Shown: positions 33,467 through 42,665 of the stretch, piece by piece | Position numbering within the stretch: position 1 is the stretch's first letter | Layout: every line of letters starts with the position of its first letter | Source: Sphaerisporangium sp039871875 | GTDB lineage: Bacteria > Actinomycetota > Actinomycetes > Streptosporangiales > Streptosporangiaceae | Assembly (NCBI RefSeq): GCF_039871875.1 | Contig: NZ_JBDPMD010000033.1 | Span: 34,988-98,987 of the forward strand | Reading direction: 5' to 3' | DNA: 64,000 nt | Program-made: the position numbers and the translations under genes | The notes under the pieces: model-generated | Seen by the model: only the letters and a program-made list of their open reading frames with translations | What the model was told of the DNA's origin: nothing | Databases searched by the model: none

Positions 33467-34027
33467 GTGGCGACGACCAACGACCTCAAGACGGGCCTTG
33501 TGCTCAAGCTCGAAGGTGGCGAGCTGTGGAGCGTGGTGGATTTCCAGCACGTCAAGCCCGGCAAGGGCGGCGCCTTCGTCCGCACCAAGCTCAAGAACGT
33601 GCTGTCGGGCAAGGTCGTGGACAAGACCTTCAACGCGGGTGTCAAGGTCGAGGTGGCCAACGTCGACCGGCGGGAGATGCAGTTCTCCTACCTCGACGGC
33701 GACGAGTTCGTGTTCATGGACACCGAGACCTACGACATGCTGAACGTCCCGCGGGCGACCGTCGGTGACGCGGCCAACTACCTGCTGGAGAACACCCTCG
33801 CCACCGTCGCGGTCAACGAGGGCAACGTCCTGTACGTCGAGCTGCCCGCCGCGGTCGAGCTGACCATCTCCAACACCGAGCCGGGCCTGCAGGGCGACCG
33901 CTCCACCGGAGGCACCAAGCCCGCCACCCTGGAGACCGGCGCCGAGATCAAGGTGCCGCTGTTCATCACCACCGGCGAGAGGGTCAAGGTCGACACCCGC
34001 ACCGGCGAGTACCTCGGCCGGGCCTGA
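33467..34027 (+). CDS. efp: Translation elongation factor P
   Basis: The 186-residue protein rescues ribosomes stalled on proline-rich sequences. It has the KOW-like domain I with Lys33 at the loop tip (VKPGKGGAF) and the two OB domains. It starts at GTG 33467 with AGGAG upstream and is followed after 1 bp by nusB. Many proteins encoded here are proline-rich, for example the FtsZ linker, so efficient EF-P function would matter in this organism; that remark is inference. Confidence 0.97.
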   Translation: MATTNDLKTGLVLKLEGGELWSVVDFQHVKPGKGGAFVRTKLKNVLSGKVVDKTFNAGVKVEVANVDRREMQFSYLDGDEFVFMDTETYDMLNVPRATVGDAANYLLENTLATVAVNEGNVLYVELPAAVELTISNTEPGLQGDRSTGGTKPATLETGAEIKVPLFITTGERVKVDTRTGEYLGRA

Positions 34028-34028
34028 G

Positions 34029-34439
34029 GTGTCGGCTCGCGGGAAGGCACGAAGGCGCGCTCTGGACATCCTCTTCGAGGCCGAGCTGCGCGACCAGCCG
34101 GCCACGAGCGTCCTCGCCGAGCGCGTCGAGCGCGCCGAGCCGCCCGTCAACGAGTACACCTCGACGCTCGTCGAGGGGGTGCACCGCCACCGGGCCCGCA
34201 TCGACGAGCTGATCTCCACCTACTCCGAGGGCTGGACGCTCGACCGCATGCCGGCCGTGGACCGCAACCTGCTGCGGGCCGGCACCTACGAGCTGCTGTG
34301 GGCCGAGCACGTCCCCGAGGCCGTGGTGATCAGCGAGTGGGTGCACCTGGCGTCGGAGTTGTCCACCGACGAGTCCCCCCAGTTCGTCAACGGCCTCCTC
34401 GCCCGTTTCAAGCAACTGAAGCCCTCCCTGGCGCTCTGA
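34029..34439 (+). CDS. nusB: Transcription antitermination factor NusB
   Basis: The 136-residue all-helical RNA-binding protein starts at a GTG 1 bp after the efp stop, so the two are coupled. Family motifs are RRRALDILFEAELR, the mid-protein DRMPAVDRNLLRAGTYELL and the terminal DESPQFVNGLLARF. NusB with NusE binds boxA RNA and keeps RNA polymerase from terminating in rRNA operons. The gene ends just before a strong GC hairpin terminator. Confidence 0.96.
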   Translation: MSARGKARRRALDILFEAELRDQPATSVLAERVERAEPPVNEYTSTLVEGVHRHRARIDELISTYSEGWTLDRMPAVDRNLLRAGTYELLWAEHVPEAVVISEWVHLASELSTDESPQFVNGLLARFKQLKPSLAL

Positions 34440-34444
34440 CCGCC

Positions 34445-34469
34445 GCCCCCCGCCTGATCGGCGGGGGGC
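34445..34469 (+). terminator. Terminator hairpin after nusB
   Basis: This is a perfect 10-bp stem, GCCCCCCGCC with GGCGGGGGGC, closing a 5-nt loop (TGATC), starting 6 bp after the nusB stop. No T-run follows, as is common in high-GC actinomycetes. Confidence 0.85.
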
Positions 34470-34524
34470 CGGCGGCACCGCGTAGGCTGGGCCCGACGAA
34501 ACGCTGCGAGGAGGCGAGCTGAAC

Positions 34525-35280
34525 GTGGGCACCGAGGCCACCCGCCAGGCCACATCCCCGGCCGTGCGCACCGCCGTGGTCTGGGAGGCGCTGCGCGAGG
34601 CGCTCGCCGAACGCGCGGCGGCCACCGGGCGCGACCGCCTCGGCATCGTCGACGCCGGCGGCGGCACCGGCGGGTTCGCCGTGCCGCTGGCCGAGCTCGG
34701 CCACGCGGTGACCGTGGTCGACCCGAGCCCCGACTCCCTGGCCGCCCTGGAGCGCAGGGCCGCCGAGGCGGGGGTGGCGGTCAAGGGCATCCAGGGCGAC
34801 GCCGCGGACCTGCGCGACCTGCTGGAGCCCTCGAGCGCCGACGTCGTGCTGTGCCACAGCGTGCTGGAGTACGTCGAGGACCCCGCGAGCGCGCTGGCCG
34901 CCGTGGCGGGTGTGCTCATGCCGGGCGGCCTGATCAGCGTGCTGGCCGCCAACCCGGTGGCCACCGCCATCCACCGGTCGCTCACCGGCCATTTCGACGA
35001 GGCCCGCCAGGCCCTCGCCGACCCCTCGGGCCGGTGGGGGGAGCAGGACCCGACGCCCCGGCGGTTCGGCGGCGAGGCCCTGGCCGCGCTGCTGCGGCAG
35101 GCCGGCTTCACCCCGCGCGAGCTCAGGGGCGTGCGCATCTTCGCCGACCTGGTGCCCGGCCGCCTGCTCGACGGCGAGCCCGGCGCCGCCCGTGCCCTGA
35201 TCGCCCTCGAACAGGCCGCCGCCGACCACCCGGTCCTGCGGGACATCGCCACCCAGCTCCACCTCCTCGCCCACCGCTGA
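34525..35280 (+). CDS. SAM-dependent methyltransferase, class I
   Basis: The 251-residue enzyme has motif I VDAGGGTGGFAVPLAE, the acidic motif VVDPSPDSL, and DVVLCHSVLEYVEDPASAL as post-motif. It resembles the CmoM/SmtA-like group of methyltransferases that act on tRNA or small molecules, but the substrate cannot be assigned. Translation starts at GTG 34525 with GAGGAGG (34508-34514) upstream. It stands between the nusB terminator and dinB with its own hairpin terminator after it. Confidence 0.85.
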   Translation: MGTEATRQATSPAVRTAVVWEALREALAERAAATGRDRLGIVDAGGGTGGFAVPLAELGHAVTVVDPSPDSLAALERRAAEAGVAVKGIQGDAADLRDLLEPSSADVVLCHSVLEYVEDPASALAAVAGVLMPGGLISVLAANPVATAIHRSLTGHFDEARQALADPSGRWGEQDPTPRRFGGEALAALLRQAGFTPRELRGVRIFADLVPGRLLDGEPGAARALIALEQAAADHPVLRDIATQLHLLAHR

Positions 35281-35300
35281 CCCCGGGTGTTCCCCCGGGG
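35281..35300 (+). terminator. Terminator hairpin after the methyltransferase gene
   Basis: A 7-bp stem CCCCGGG / CCCGGGG with a 6-nt loop starts immediately after the methyltransferase stop codon. It has no T-run. Confidence 0.65.
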
Positions 35301-35324
35301 CTCGCGCCGGGCGGTCTGCCGGTA

Positions 35325-35346
35325 GAACGGATGTTCGGGTTAGGAT
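35325..35346 (+). promoter_or_regulatory. LexA (SOS) box and -10 box of dinB
   Basis: GAACGGATGTTCG (35325-35337) matches the Gram-positive SOS consensus CGAAC-RNRY-GTTCG at every position except the first base. It is followed by a TAGGAT -10 box (35341-35346) that ends 6 nt before the dinB start. LexA bound here would cover the promoter, so dinB should be induced by DNA damage. Confidence 0.85.
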
Positions 35347-35352
35347 CGGAGG

Positions 35353-36597
35353 GTGTCGCGCAAGCAGATGCTCGGGGGTGGTGGCGAGCCCGTCCGCCCG
35401 GGGACGGGGGACGACACCGGGTGCACGATCCTCCATGTGGACATGGACGCCTTCTACGCGAGCGTCGAGCTGCTGGAGCGTCCCGAGCTGAAGGGGCGGC
35501 CGGTGATCATCGGGGCGGCCGGCGCCCGCGGGGTGGTGCTCAGCGCCACCTACGAGGCCAGGGCCTTCGGGGTGCACTCGGCGATGCCCATGACCCGGGC
35601 CCGCCGCCTGTGCCCGCAGGCCGTGATCATCCCGCCGAGCCACGGCAAGTACTCCGAGGTCTCCAAGGGTGTGATGGAGATCTTCTACGCGATCACCCCC
35701 GAGGTGGAGCCGATCGCCTCCGACGAGGCCTTCCTGGACGTGAGCGGCGCGCTGCGGCGCCTCGGGCCGCCCGCGCGGATCGGGGCCATGATCCGCGCCC
35801 AGGTCGCCGAGCGGCACGGCATCACGTGCTCGGTGGGGGTGGCCGACAGCAAGTTCGTGGCGAAGCTCGCCTCCCGGCACTGCAAGCCTGACGGCCTTCT
35901 GGTGGTCCCGGCCGCCGGGGTGGTGGAGTTCCTTCATCCTTTGCCCGTCGCGGCTCTGTGGGGCGTAGGGGAGCGTACGGAGCAGGCCCTGCGGCGGCTC
36001 GGCATCCGCACGGTCGGTGATCTGGCGCACGTGCCCCCGGCCACCCTGCAGCGCGAGTTCGGGGCGGCGGGCGGCCACCTGGCGGCCCTCGCCTGGGGGC
36101 GGGACGAGCGCAGGGTCAGCTCCCACGTCCCGGACAAGAGCATCGGGGCCGAGGAGACCTTCGCCTACGATGTGGACGACCCGGCGGCGATCCGCCGGGA
36201 GCTGCTGCGGTTGTCGGAGCGGGTCGCCGAGCGGCTGCGGCGCGGCGGTCACGTGGGGCGGACGGTGAGTGTGAAACTGCGGCGCGCGGACTTCACCACG
36301 ATCACCCGTTCGCGTACTCTGCGTGAAGCCACAGATGTGGCGAAAGAGATATATGCCACTAGTTGCGATCTGTACGCGGCCGCCGGGCTCGAACGTGTAC
36401 GGCTCCGGCTGGTCGGCGTGAGGGTCGAAAACCTCCGTCCCGCGGGCACCGCGACCCGTCAGCTCGGGCTCGGAGAACGGGAAACAGGCTGGCGGGAGGC
36501 CGAAATGGCCATGGACCGGGCCACGCGGAGGTTCGGTCCCGAGGCCGTCCGCCCGGCCTCTCTGGTTCGTCCGCCGTTCGATGGAATGGATCTATGA
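35353..36597 (+). CDS. dinB: DNA polymerase IV (Y family)
   Basis: The 414-residue translesion polymerase has the catalytic acidic residues in HVDMDAFYASVE and SDEAFLDVSG, the palm motif CSVGVADSKFVAKLAS, the helix-hairpin-helix GIRTVGDLAHV and a little-finger domain. No C-terminal beta-clamp motif was singled out, though QLGLG in the tail could serve. It copies past damaged bases at the price of mutations. The GTG 35353 start lies 6 nt after a -10 box and directly downstream of a LexA operator, indicating a leaderless SOS-induced transcript. Confidence 0.95.
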   Translation: MSRKQMLGGGGEPVRPGTGDDTGCTILHVDMDAFYASVELLERPELKGRPVIIGAAGARGVVLSATYEARAFGVHSAMPMTRARRLCPQAVIIPPSHGKYSEVSKGVMEIFYAITPEVEPIASDEAFLDVSGALRRLGPPARIGAMIRAQVAERHGITCSVGVADSKFVAKLASRHCKPDGLLVVPAAGVVEFLHPLPVAALWGVGERTEQALRRLGIRTVGDLAHVPPATLQREFGAAGGHLAALAWGRDERRVSSHVPDKSIGAEETFAYDVDDPAAIRRELLRLSERVAERLRRGGHVGRTVSVKLRRADFTTITRSRTLREATDVAKEIYATSCDLYAAAGLERVRLRLVGVRVENLRPAGTATRQLGLGERETGWREAEMAMDRATRRFGPEAVRPASLVRPPFDGMDL

Positions 36598-36744
36598 CGT
36601 CACCTCCGGTTTGGTCTACGTTGGACGTTTTCTTTCGCCTGCGTCTACAGCCTCGTATTCTGGGGATAACCGACCGCGAGGTCCGGGCACCCTCGGGTGT
36701 CCGCTGCCGTTTTCCCCGACGAGGGGCTGTCCTTGGGAGGCGCC

Positions 36745-37143
36745 GTGCCGCTCTCTGAGCACGAGCAGCGCTTGCTCGAACAGATCGAGCAGGCCCTCTA
36801 CGCCGAGGACCCGAAGTGGGCCAATACCGTTCGGATCAGTGATCCACGCAACCATTACAAGCGCCGCCTGGTGAAGGCCTCCATCGGCTTCGTGCTCGGT
36901 GTGGTGCTGCTGATGGTGGGCGTGGTTGCACCGATCATCCCACTCGGTGTGGGCGGCTTCGTGGTCATGCTCGCCGCGTGCCTGTGGGGCCTGTCAAGCT
37001 GGAAGAGGATGAACGGCTTCGGGGGTGACACCGCCGCCCGGCCCGGCGCCCAGGCCCCCCAGCCCGAACGCCGCCGTTCGTCCCGCCCCAGCTTCATGGA
37101 GCGCATGGAGGAGCGCTGGCGCCGCCGCGGCGAAGAGCGCTGA
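36745..37143 (+). CDS. DUF3040 membrane protein
   Basis: The 132-residue protein starts at GTG 36745 (GGGAGG just upstream), giving the family start MPLSEHEQRLLEQIEQALYA. A short cytoplasmic amphipathic helix is followed by two adjacent membrane segments (about 46-66 and 70-88) and a basic C-terminal tail. DUF3040 proteins are conserved near dcw genes in actinobacteria; their function is unknown. It is convergent with the transglutaminase-type gene across a bidirectional terminator. Confidence 0.9.
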   Translation: MPLSEHEQRLLEQIEQALYAEDPKWANTVRISDPRNHYKRRLVKASIGFVLGVVLLMVGVVAPIIPLGVGGFVVMLAACLWGLSSWKRMNGFGGDTAARPGAQAPQPERRRSSRPSFMERMEERWRRRGEER

Positions 37144-37341
37144 CCTGAAAGCCCGAAGCGGCTCAGCCGGCCCCCCGGCTGGGCCGCCGTGCTTTCCTCT
37201 TCCGGCCCTGGCGCCCCACCGCGGCCCCGCCATGCCCTGACCCGCATCGCCCGATGCCCTGACCCCGCACCGCCCGCCCGGGCCTCCGGCGAGGTCCACC
37301 GGCGAACGTTTCACCCGGCCGGCGCGCGGGTTCTGACAGAA

Positions 37342-37380
37342 AACGGCTCACGGACCCCGGAGCGGGGGCCGTGAGCCGTT
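37342..37380. terminator. Bidirectional terminator between convergent genes
   Basis: This is a perfect 12-bp inverted repeat, AACGGCTCACGG (37342-37353) and CCGTGAGCCGTT (37369-37380); an inner C/G stem leaves only a short loop. An A-rich start and TT end fit use from either strand. It lies between DUF3040 and the minus-strand transglutaminase gene. Confidence 0.9.
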
Positions 37381-37390
37381 GTCCGTGCGG

Positions 37391-39949
37391 TCAGCGGGAG
37401 CCGGTGAGGGTCAGGTCGCGGTCGTCCGCCGGGGTGGCGGACGGGCGCCTGCGCGGCCACAGGCGGAGGGTCTCCAGGTTGTCGAAGGCGTCGAGCACGG
37501 TCTCCCCGGCGCCGCGCAGGCGCAGGAGGGTCGAGGTGGGCAGCAGGGTGGCGCGGATGCGGCGTGCCCTCGGGACGGTGGCGCGCAGGGCACGTCGCAC
37601 CGTCTTCAGGTCGGCCGCCAGCGAGGCGATCTCGCCGGGGGTGCGGGCGTAGCGCAGGCGTTCCTCGGCCGAGGCGATGCGGGTGACGGCCGCCGCGGCG
37701 CCCGGGTCGAGGGAGTAGTGCTCCGCCACGCGGCGGGCCAGCGCGCGTGGGGTCTCGCTCAGCGAGTAGCCGATGCCGAGGTCGACCAGCGTGTCGGTCA
37801 GCTCCCGCCATGACGCGTACACCGCGCGCCGCAGACGATCACGCCCGGCCGCCCCGGCCCGCGAGCCCGGCTCCGCGCCGGACGCGCCCGGAACGGCACC
37901 GGGGACGGCGCTCGGGACGGCACTCGGAACAGCGCCCGGGACGGCACCCGCGCGGTCCGGGCCCGGGCCGGACGCCGCGGGGACGGCGCCCACCCGGGCC
38001 CAGGTCCGGCGCCTGCGGTGGCCGGAGACCAGGCGCAGGGCGGCGGGGACGAGTGCCAGGAGCACCAGGGCCCCCACGGCCAGGCCGATCTTCGCGGCCA
38101 GGGGCGTGCCCTCGTCGAGGTCCAGCGGGTCGGTGCCGAGGCCCGGGTCCGGGTCGCGGGGATCGCGCCGGGGGCCGAGGGGCGAGTCGGTGGCGCTGTT
38201 CTCGCTGGGCGCGGCGCTCGGCTCGGCGGCGGCGCCGCCGTCGGGGCCGGTCTCGGACGGCGGGCGCGAGTAATCGGGCACGCTGGCCGTGGCCTGCCCG
38301 AGCCCGCCCGAGGGAGTGGGCTCGAAACGCAGCCAGCCGGCGCCCTCGAAGTACAGCTCGGGCCAGGCGTGCAGGTCGTGCGTGCGGACCTGCCACACCC
38401 CGTTGATCTTGGTGCCGCCGGTGTACCCGATGCCGACCCGGGCCGGGATGCCGACGGCCCGCGCCATCACCGCCATGGCCGCCGCGAACTGCTCGCAGTA
38501 GCCCGTCCGGTTGCGCAGGAAGTCGAGCAGCGCCTCGCTGCCGTTGCCCTGCGTCTGGAGGCTGTAGGTGAAGTCGCCGGTGGAGGTGAACCACTCCTGG
38601 ATCTTCACCGCACCCTCGTACGGCGTCCGGGCGTCGCGCACGAGATCCGACGCCGTGCCCCGGATCTCCGGGGACAGGTTCGGCGGCAGCGCCAGGTACC
38701 GGTCGTCGGTCCGGTCGGGGGACAGCGGCTGCGCCGCCGCCAGCGTCTCGGCCGTCGGCTGCGGCTCCCAGCCGTCCACCTGGTAGCGCGTGCCGCCCGC
38801 GGTGTCCTGCGTGGAGAACACCATGAGCGTGCTCTGGTCGGCTCGCCAGTCGCCCTCGATCCGCACCGCGCTCGCGGGGTACGGCAGCGGCAGGAAGCTC
38901 ATGCCCTCCACCCCGGCGCTGACCGTCACGTCGGTGGTGACCTTCTTCAGCGGCGCGGTGAGCGACAACCCGGGCGCCGGCGGCAGCGGGTTGTCCGCCA
39001 CCCGGTCCTCGGGGCGGCCGCGCGGCTGCGACATCGTCCACTGCGAGCCGTCGAAGGTGTCCAGCGAGTACATCCGCAGGTAGCGCGGCTCGTCGTCGGT
39101 GTTGGTGTAGCTCAGCACGGTGGCGTTGGCCGGCTGGGTGAGCTGGCCGCGCAGACCGGCGATCGGGTTCGGGATGGTGATCGTGTTCCCCGGCTCGCCG
39201 CCCGACCCCACCCCGAACCCGAACAGCGGGTTGGGGCTCAGCGTGGGCAGCAGCGCGGGCAGCGCGATGGCGAGCGCGATGGCCGCCACCCCGATGCGCT
39301 TGCCCGAGGGGGACAGGGGTGCCGTCTCGGCGGTCTGCACCCGTGCCCCGGTGACGCGGGAGCGGCGCATGAGCACCGCGCGCCCCCACCGGCCGAGCCG
39401 CTCCCGGCCGTCGGCGGCGAGCAGCCCGACGTACCCGAGCGCCGCGATGATGAACGCCGGCCACCCGACGGGGTCGGGCATCACCGCGGCGGGCACGGTG
39501 AACAGCGCCAGCAGCGGCAGCCCGGCGAGCGCGGCCCGCCCCAGCCGCACGGCCAGCAGGTCGGTGAGTACGGCGATCAGCCCGATGCCGCCCGCGGTGA
39601 GCAGCGTGATGCCGGGCTTGCCGGGCACCGGGGCGGCGTACTTCTGGATCTCGTCGAAGCCCTCGGCGAGCTGGGCGGCGAGCGCCCCGAGCGCGTCGGT
39701 GGTGGGGACGAACCCCCACCAGGCCTCCTCGGGGGCGAACACCGCCGTCAGGAACACCAGCAGCACGGCCAGCTCGGCGGGCGGGCCGAGCCACCGGGGC
39801 ACCGGGCGCAGGGTGGTGGCGACGGACACCGCGGTGATCAGCATGATCGCGCCGAGCCCGGTCCAGAACCACCGGCCGTCCTGGAAGAGGGGATAAAGGG
39901 TGAGCGACACGGCGGCCGTGGCCAGGCCCGCCGCGATCGGGAGTCTCAT
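37391..39949 (-). CDS. TgpA-type transglutaminase membrane protein
   Basis: The 852-residue protein has about seven N-terminal membrane segments (to about residue 225), then a large external region with a transglutaminase-like core: catalytic Cys in RTGYCEQFAAAM and His in THDLHAWPELYFEG. A Pro/Ser/Asp-rich stretch, one more membrane segment and a cytoplasmic DUF4129-like tail follow. The tail contains short GAVPSAVP-type repeats. It overlaps the DUF58 gene by 4 bp in the order MoxR, DUF58, transglutaminase, a cluster found widely in bacteria and thought to remodel or modify exported proteins or the envelope; the substrate is unknown. Confidence 0.9.
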   Translation of the reverse strand: MRLPIAAGLATAAVSLTLYPLFQDGRWFWTGLGAIMLITAVSVATTLRPVPRWLGPPAELAVLLVFLTAVFAPEEAWWGFVPTTDALGALAAQLAEGFDEIQKYAAPVPGKPGITLLTAGGIGLIAVLTDLLAVRLGRAALAGLPLLALFTVPAAVMPDPVGWPAFIIAALGYVGLLAADGRERLGRWGRAVLMRRSRVTGARVQTAETAPLSPSGKRIGVAAIALAIALPALLPTLSPNPLFGFGVGSGGEPGNTITIPNPIAGLRGQLTQPANATVLSYTNTDDEPRYLRMYSLDTFDGSQWTMSQPRGRPEDRVADNPLPPAPGLSLTAPLKKVTTDVTVSAGVEGMSFLPLPYPASAVRIEGDWRADQSTLMVFSTQDTAGGTRYQVDGWEPQPTAETLAAAQPLSPDRTDDRYLALPPNLSPEIRGTASDLVRDARTPYEGAVKIQEWFTSTGDFTYSLQTQGNGSEALLDFLRNRTGYCEQFAAAMAVMARAVGIPARVGIGYTGGTKINGVWQVRTHDLHAWPELYFEGAGWLRFEPTPSGGLGQATASVPDYSRPPSETGPDGGAAAEPSAAPSENSATDSPLGPRRDPRDPDPGLGTDPLDLDEGTPLAAKIGLAVGALVLLALVPAALRLVSGHRRRRTWARVGAVPAASGPGPDRAGAVPGAVPSAVPSAVPGAVPGASGAEPGSRAGAAGRDRLRRAVYASWRELTDTLVDLGIGYSLSETPRALARRVAEHYSLDPGAAAAVTRIASAEERLRYARTPGEIASLAADLKTVRRALRATVPRARRIRATLLPTSTLLRLRGAGETVLDAFDNLETLRLWPRRRPSATPADDRDLTLTGSR

Positions 39950-41238
39950 GCGGCGTCTCCTGCCGTGATCGTTTCCTCCACGGTCTCCTGCGCCCCGGCG
40001 TACCGGCCGCTCTGACCGCCCGCCTCCTGCCAGACGGCCGCCAGCGACCGGCCCGCGGGCAGCCGGACGATCCGCCAGCCGGCGTCGGCCAGCACGGCCC
40101 GCGCCCCCTCGGCCGCGGCGTCCGCCGCCGCGTGGTGGGACGGCACGGTCTGCCAGGTGGCGACCTCCAGCATGACCGCGACCCCGGTGACCCCGCCGTG
40201 CCGCAGCCGGGCGAGCGCGCGGGCCTCCTCGGCGTCGAGGTCGCCGAGCACGGCCACGATCAGGCCGTCCCCGCCCCCCTGCCGCAGCGCCGTGACGCCG
40301 GACTCCAGCGACCGCGCCGTGCTGTGCCGCACCACGGCGAGCGCGTCCACCAGGGAGTGCCCCGCGGCGGCGTCGGTGAGCCGGCCCTGGTCGGTGACCA
40401 GCCGCAGGCCGAGGCCGTCGCGCGCGAGGTGCGCGCCGATGGAGGCCGCCGCGGACACCGCGACCTCGAACGACGAGCGCGGGCCCTCGCCGCGGTGGGC
40501 GTGCCTGCGGGTGTCGAGCAGCAGCGCGCCGCGGCTCTGCCACTGCTGCTCCTCGCGGCGCACCATCAGCTCGCCGTACCGGGCGGTGGAGCGCCAGTGC
40601 ACCCGGCGCAGGTCGTCGCCCTGGCGGTACTCCCGCGGCCCGATGTCGTCCTCGCCCGCGGCGGCGGCGGTGGCGGTGCGGCTGTCGCCGCCGCCGGTCC
40701 ACTCGCCCGACAGCCGCACCGGCGGCAGGCGCACCACCTCGGGGATCACCATCAGCGTGTCGGTGGCGGTGAACGCCCGGGTCAGCTCCACCAGGCCGAA
40801 CGGGTCGGCGATGCGCACCGACAGCGGGCCGATGGGGAACCGGCCGCGCAGGTCCGAGCGCACCTTGTAGTCGATCTCCCGGATGCCGCGCGGCTCCACC
40901 CGGTCGAGCACGAACCTCGGCCGGGCGCCGACGGCGTACGGCACGGTGTCCTCGATGAGCAGCAGCCCGGTCGGCAGCCGGGTGACGTTCTCCAGCCGCA
41001 GGGTGACCGTGCTGTCGCTGCCCACCTCGACCCGCACGGGGTCGAGCCGCCGCGCGCAGCTCAGACGGTAACGGGTGCGGGCCACCACCAGCGCGGCGAG
41101 CAGCGGCAGCGTGATGACGAGCACGGCGATGCGCAGCAGGTCGTGCTCGCCGAGCACGAACGCGCACAGCAGGGCGGCCACACCGGAGGCGAGGAAGGAG
41201 CGCCCACGCGAGGTGAGCGCCCGTAGACCGGAGATCAC
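39946..41238 (-). CDS. DUF58 (VWA-like) protein
   Basis: The 430-residue protein has two N-terminal membrane segments (about residues 16-52), a beta-rich middle portion (RVEVGSDSTVTLRLENVTRLP) and the DUF58 signature REYRQGDDLRRVHWRSTARYGELMVR, followed by a VWA-like fold beginning GALLLDTRRH. It overlaps the MoxR gene by 4 bp on one side and the transglutaminase gene by 4 bp on the other. MoxR ATPases and DUF58 proteins act together as chaperone-like pairs. Confidence 0.92.
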   Translation of the reverse strand: MISGLRALTSRGRSFLASGVAALLCAFVLGEHDLLRIAVLVITLPLLAALVVARTRYRLSCARRLDPVRVEVGSDSTVTLRLENVTRLPTGLLLIEDTVPYAVGARPRFVLDRVEPRGIREIDYKVRSDLRGRFPIGPLSVRIADPFGLVELTRAFTATDTLMVIPEVVRLPPVRLSGEWTGGGDSRTATAAAAGEDDIGPREYRQGDDLRRVHWRSTARYGELMVRREEQQWQSRGALLLDTRRHAHRGEGPRSSFEVAVSAAASIGAHLARDGLGLRLVTDQGRLTDAAAGHSLVDALAVVRHSTARSLESGVTALRQGGGDGLIVAVLGDLDAEEARALARLRHGGVTGVAVMLEVATWQTVPSHHAAADAAAEGARAVLADAGWRIVRLPAGRSLAAVWQEAGGQSGRYAGAQETVEETITAGDAA

Positions 41239-42233
41239 CGCCGACCCGCTCCGTCCCCCTTCTCGCGGGTCTCGGGCACCGGCACGCGCCGCAGCAGGTC
41301 GGCGACCACGTGCTCGGGACGGCGGCGCTGTCCCTGCGCCTCCAGGCTCGGCAGCAGCCGGTGCGCCAGGACGGGCACGCAGAGCTCCTGCAGGTCGTCC
41401 GGGATGACGTAGTCGCGGCCGGCCAGCGCGGCGTGGGCGCGAGCGGCGCGGATCAGGTGGAGCGTGGCCCGCGGCGAGGCGCCGAGCCGCAGGTCGGGGG
41501 ACTTACGGGTGGCGTCCACCAGGTCGATGGCGTACCGCTTGATCGGCTGCGCGACGTACACGGCGCGCACCGCCTCGATCAGCGCCCGCACCTCGGCGGT
41601 GGTGGCGACCGCCTCCAGCTTGTCCAGCGGTGAGGAGGCGCCGTGGATGTCGATCATCTGCAGCTCGGCGGCCGGCTCGGGGTAGCCCATCGCGATACGG
41701 GCGGTGAAACGGTCGCGCTGCGCCTCGGGGAGGGGATAGGTGCCCTCCATCTCGATGGGGTTCTGCGTCGCGATGACCATGAACGGCGTCTCGAGGAGGT
41801 AGGTCGTGCCGTCGACGGTGACCTGATGCTCCTCCATGCACTCCAGGAGGGCGGACTGCGTCTTGGGGGACGCGCGGTTGATCTCGTCGCCGACCACGAT
41901 GTTGGCGAACACCGGGCCGGGCTTGAACTCGAACTCGCGGGACTGCTGGTTGAAGGCGCTGACGCCGGTGATGTCGCTGGGAAGCAGGTCGGGGGTGAAC
42001 TGGACACGCCGCACCGGGCAGTCGATGGAGCGCGCGAGGGCCTTGGCCAGCATGGTCTTGCCGACACCCGGGACGTCCTCGATGAGGAGATGGCCCTCCG
42101 CCAGCAGGACGGTGAGCGTGAGCCGGATCACGTCCCTCTTGCCCTCGATCACCGATTCGATCGCCTCACGGATCCGATGCGCCGTGGCGACCAGACCCTC
42201 CACGTCCTGTCCGACATCGTGGGTGATTCCCAC
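41235..42233 (-). CDS. MoxR-family AAA+ ATPase
   Basis: The 332-residue ATPase starts at GTG 42233 with GGAGG about 5 nt upstream. Walker A is EDVPGVGKTMLAKAL, Walker B is ANIVVGDEINRASPKTQ, and the sensor segment is ATQNPIEMEGTYPLPEAQ with the arginine-rich DRF following. It is first in the MoxR-DUF58-transglutaminase operon and should act as an ATP-driven chaperone for its neighbours. It is a different MoxR subgroup from the CoxD-like one at 23.9 kb. Confidence 0.94.
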   Translation of the reverse strand: MGITHDVGQDVEGLVATAHRIREAIESVIEGKRDVIRLTLTVLLAEGHLLIEDVPGVGKTMLAKALARSIDCPVRRVQFTPDLLPSDITGVSAFNQQSREFEFKPGPVFANIVVGDEINRASPKTQSALLECMEEHQVTVDGTTYLLETPFMVIATQNPIEMEGTYPLPEAQRDRFTARIAMGYPEPAAELQMIDIHGASSPLDKLEAVATTAEVRALIEAVRAVYVAQPIKRYAIDLVDATRKSPDLRLGASPRATLHLIRAARAHAALAGRDYVIPDDLQELCVPVLAHRLLPSLEAQGQRRRPEHVVADLLRRVPVPETREKGDGAGRR

Positions 42234-42665
42234 TTGGCCTCCATGAGGTGTGGCAACCCTCCGCGAGGATCCTTATGCGGGGGGTTTTGTGATTCCTTCT
42301 CCATTGTGTCTACCGACACTACGGTGCGGTGGGTTCCGCGGCGACTTTCCATGACATTGCGGATGAACAGCCCTCAGTGTTCTTCTGGCTGATCGCGGTC
42401 TTGTCCCACCGGTGTCCGAATCCCGTGACATTAGCGCCGCGGGGCGGGCTCCGCTCACGGTCCGCCCGCTCCACTTTCCCCCACCGGGGAGATCCACCGG
42501 GCCCCAATGGCCGCATTCCGTATCCCCTGTCGCGTGTCCCGGGTCGGGAAAAGCCCCGCGACACGCCGGTGCGGCCGTGCCGCCCCCCACGCGCTCCACT
42601 TTGCTCCACCCCCCTTGAACTGGGAAAACGCGCGAGAAACCGAACGCGAACACCGAATGAATCAG
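42234..42665. other. Divergent intergenic region upstream of mraZ
   Basis: This 430-bp stretch separates the MoxR start from the mraZ promoter. It contains moderately AT-rich sequence near 42284-42330, where the MoxR promoter is expected. No gene or strong inverted repeat was recognised. Confidence 0.6.
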
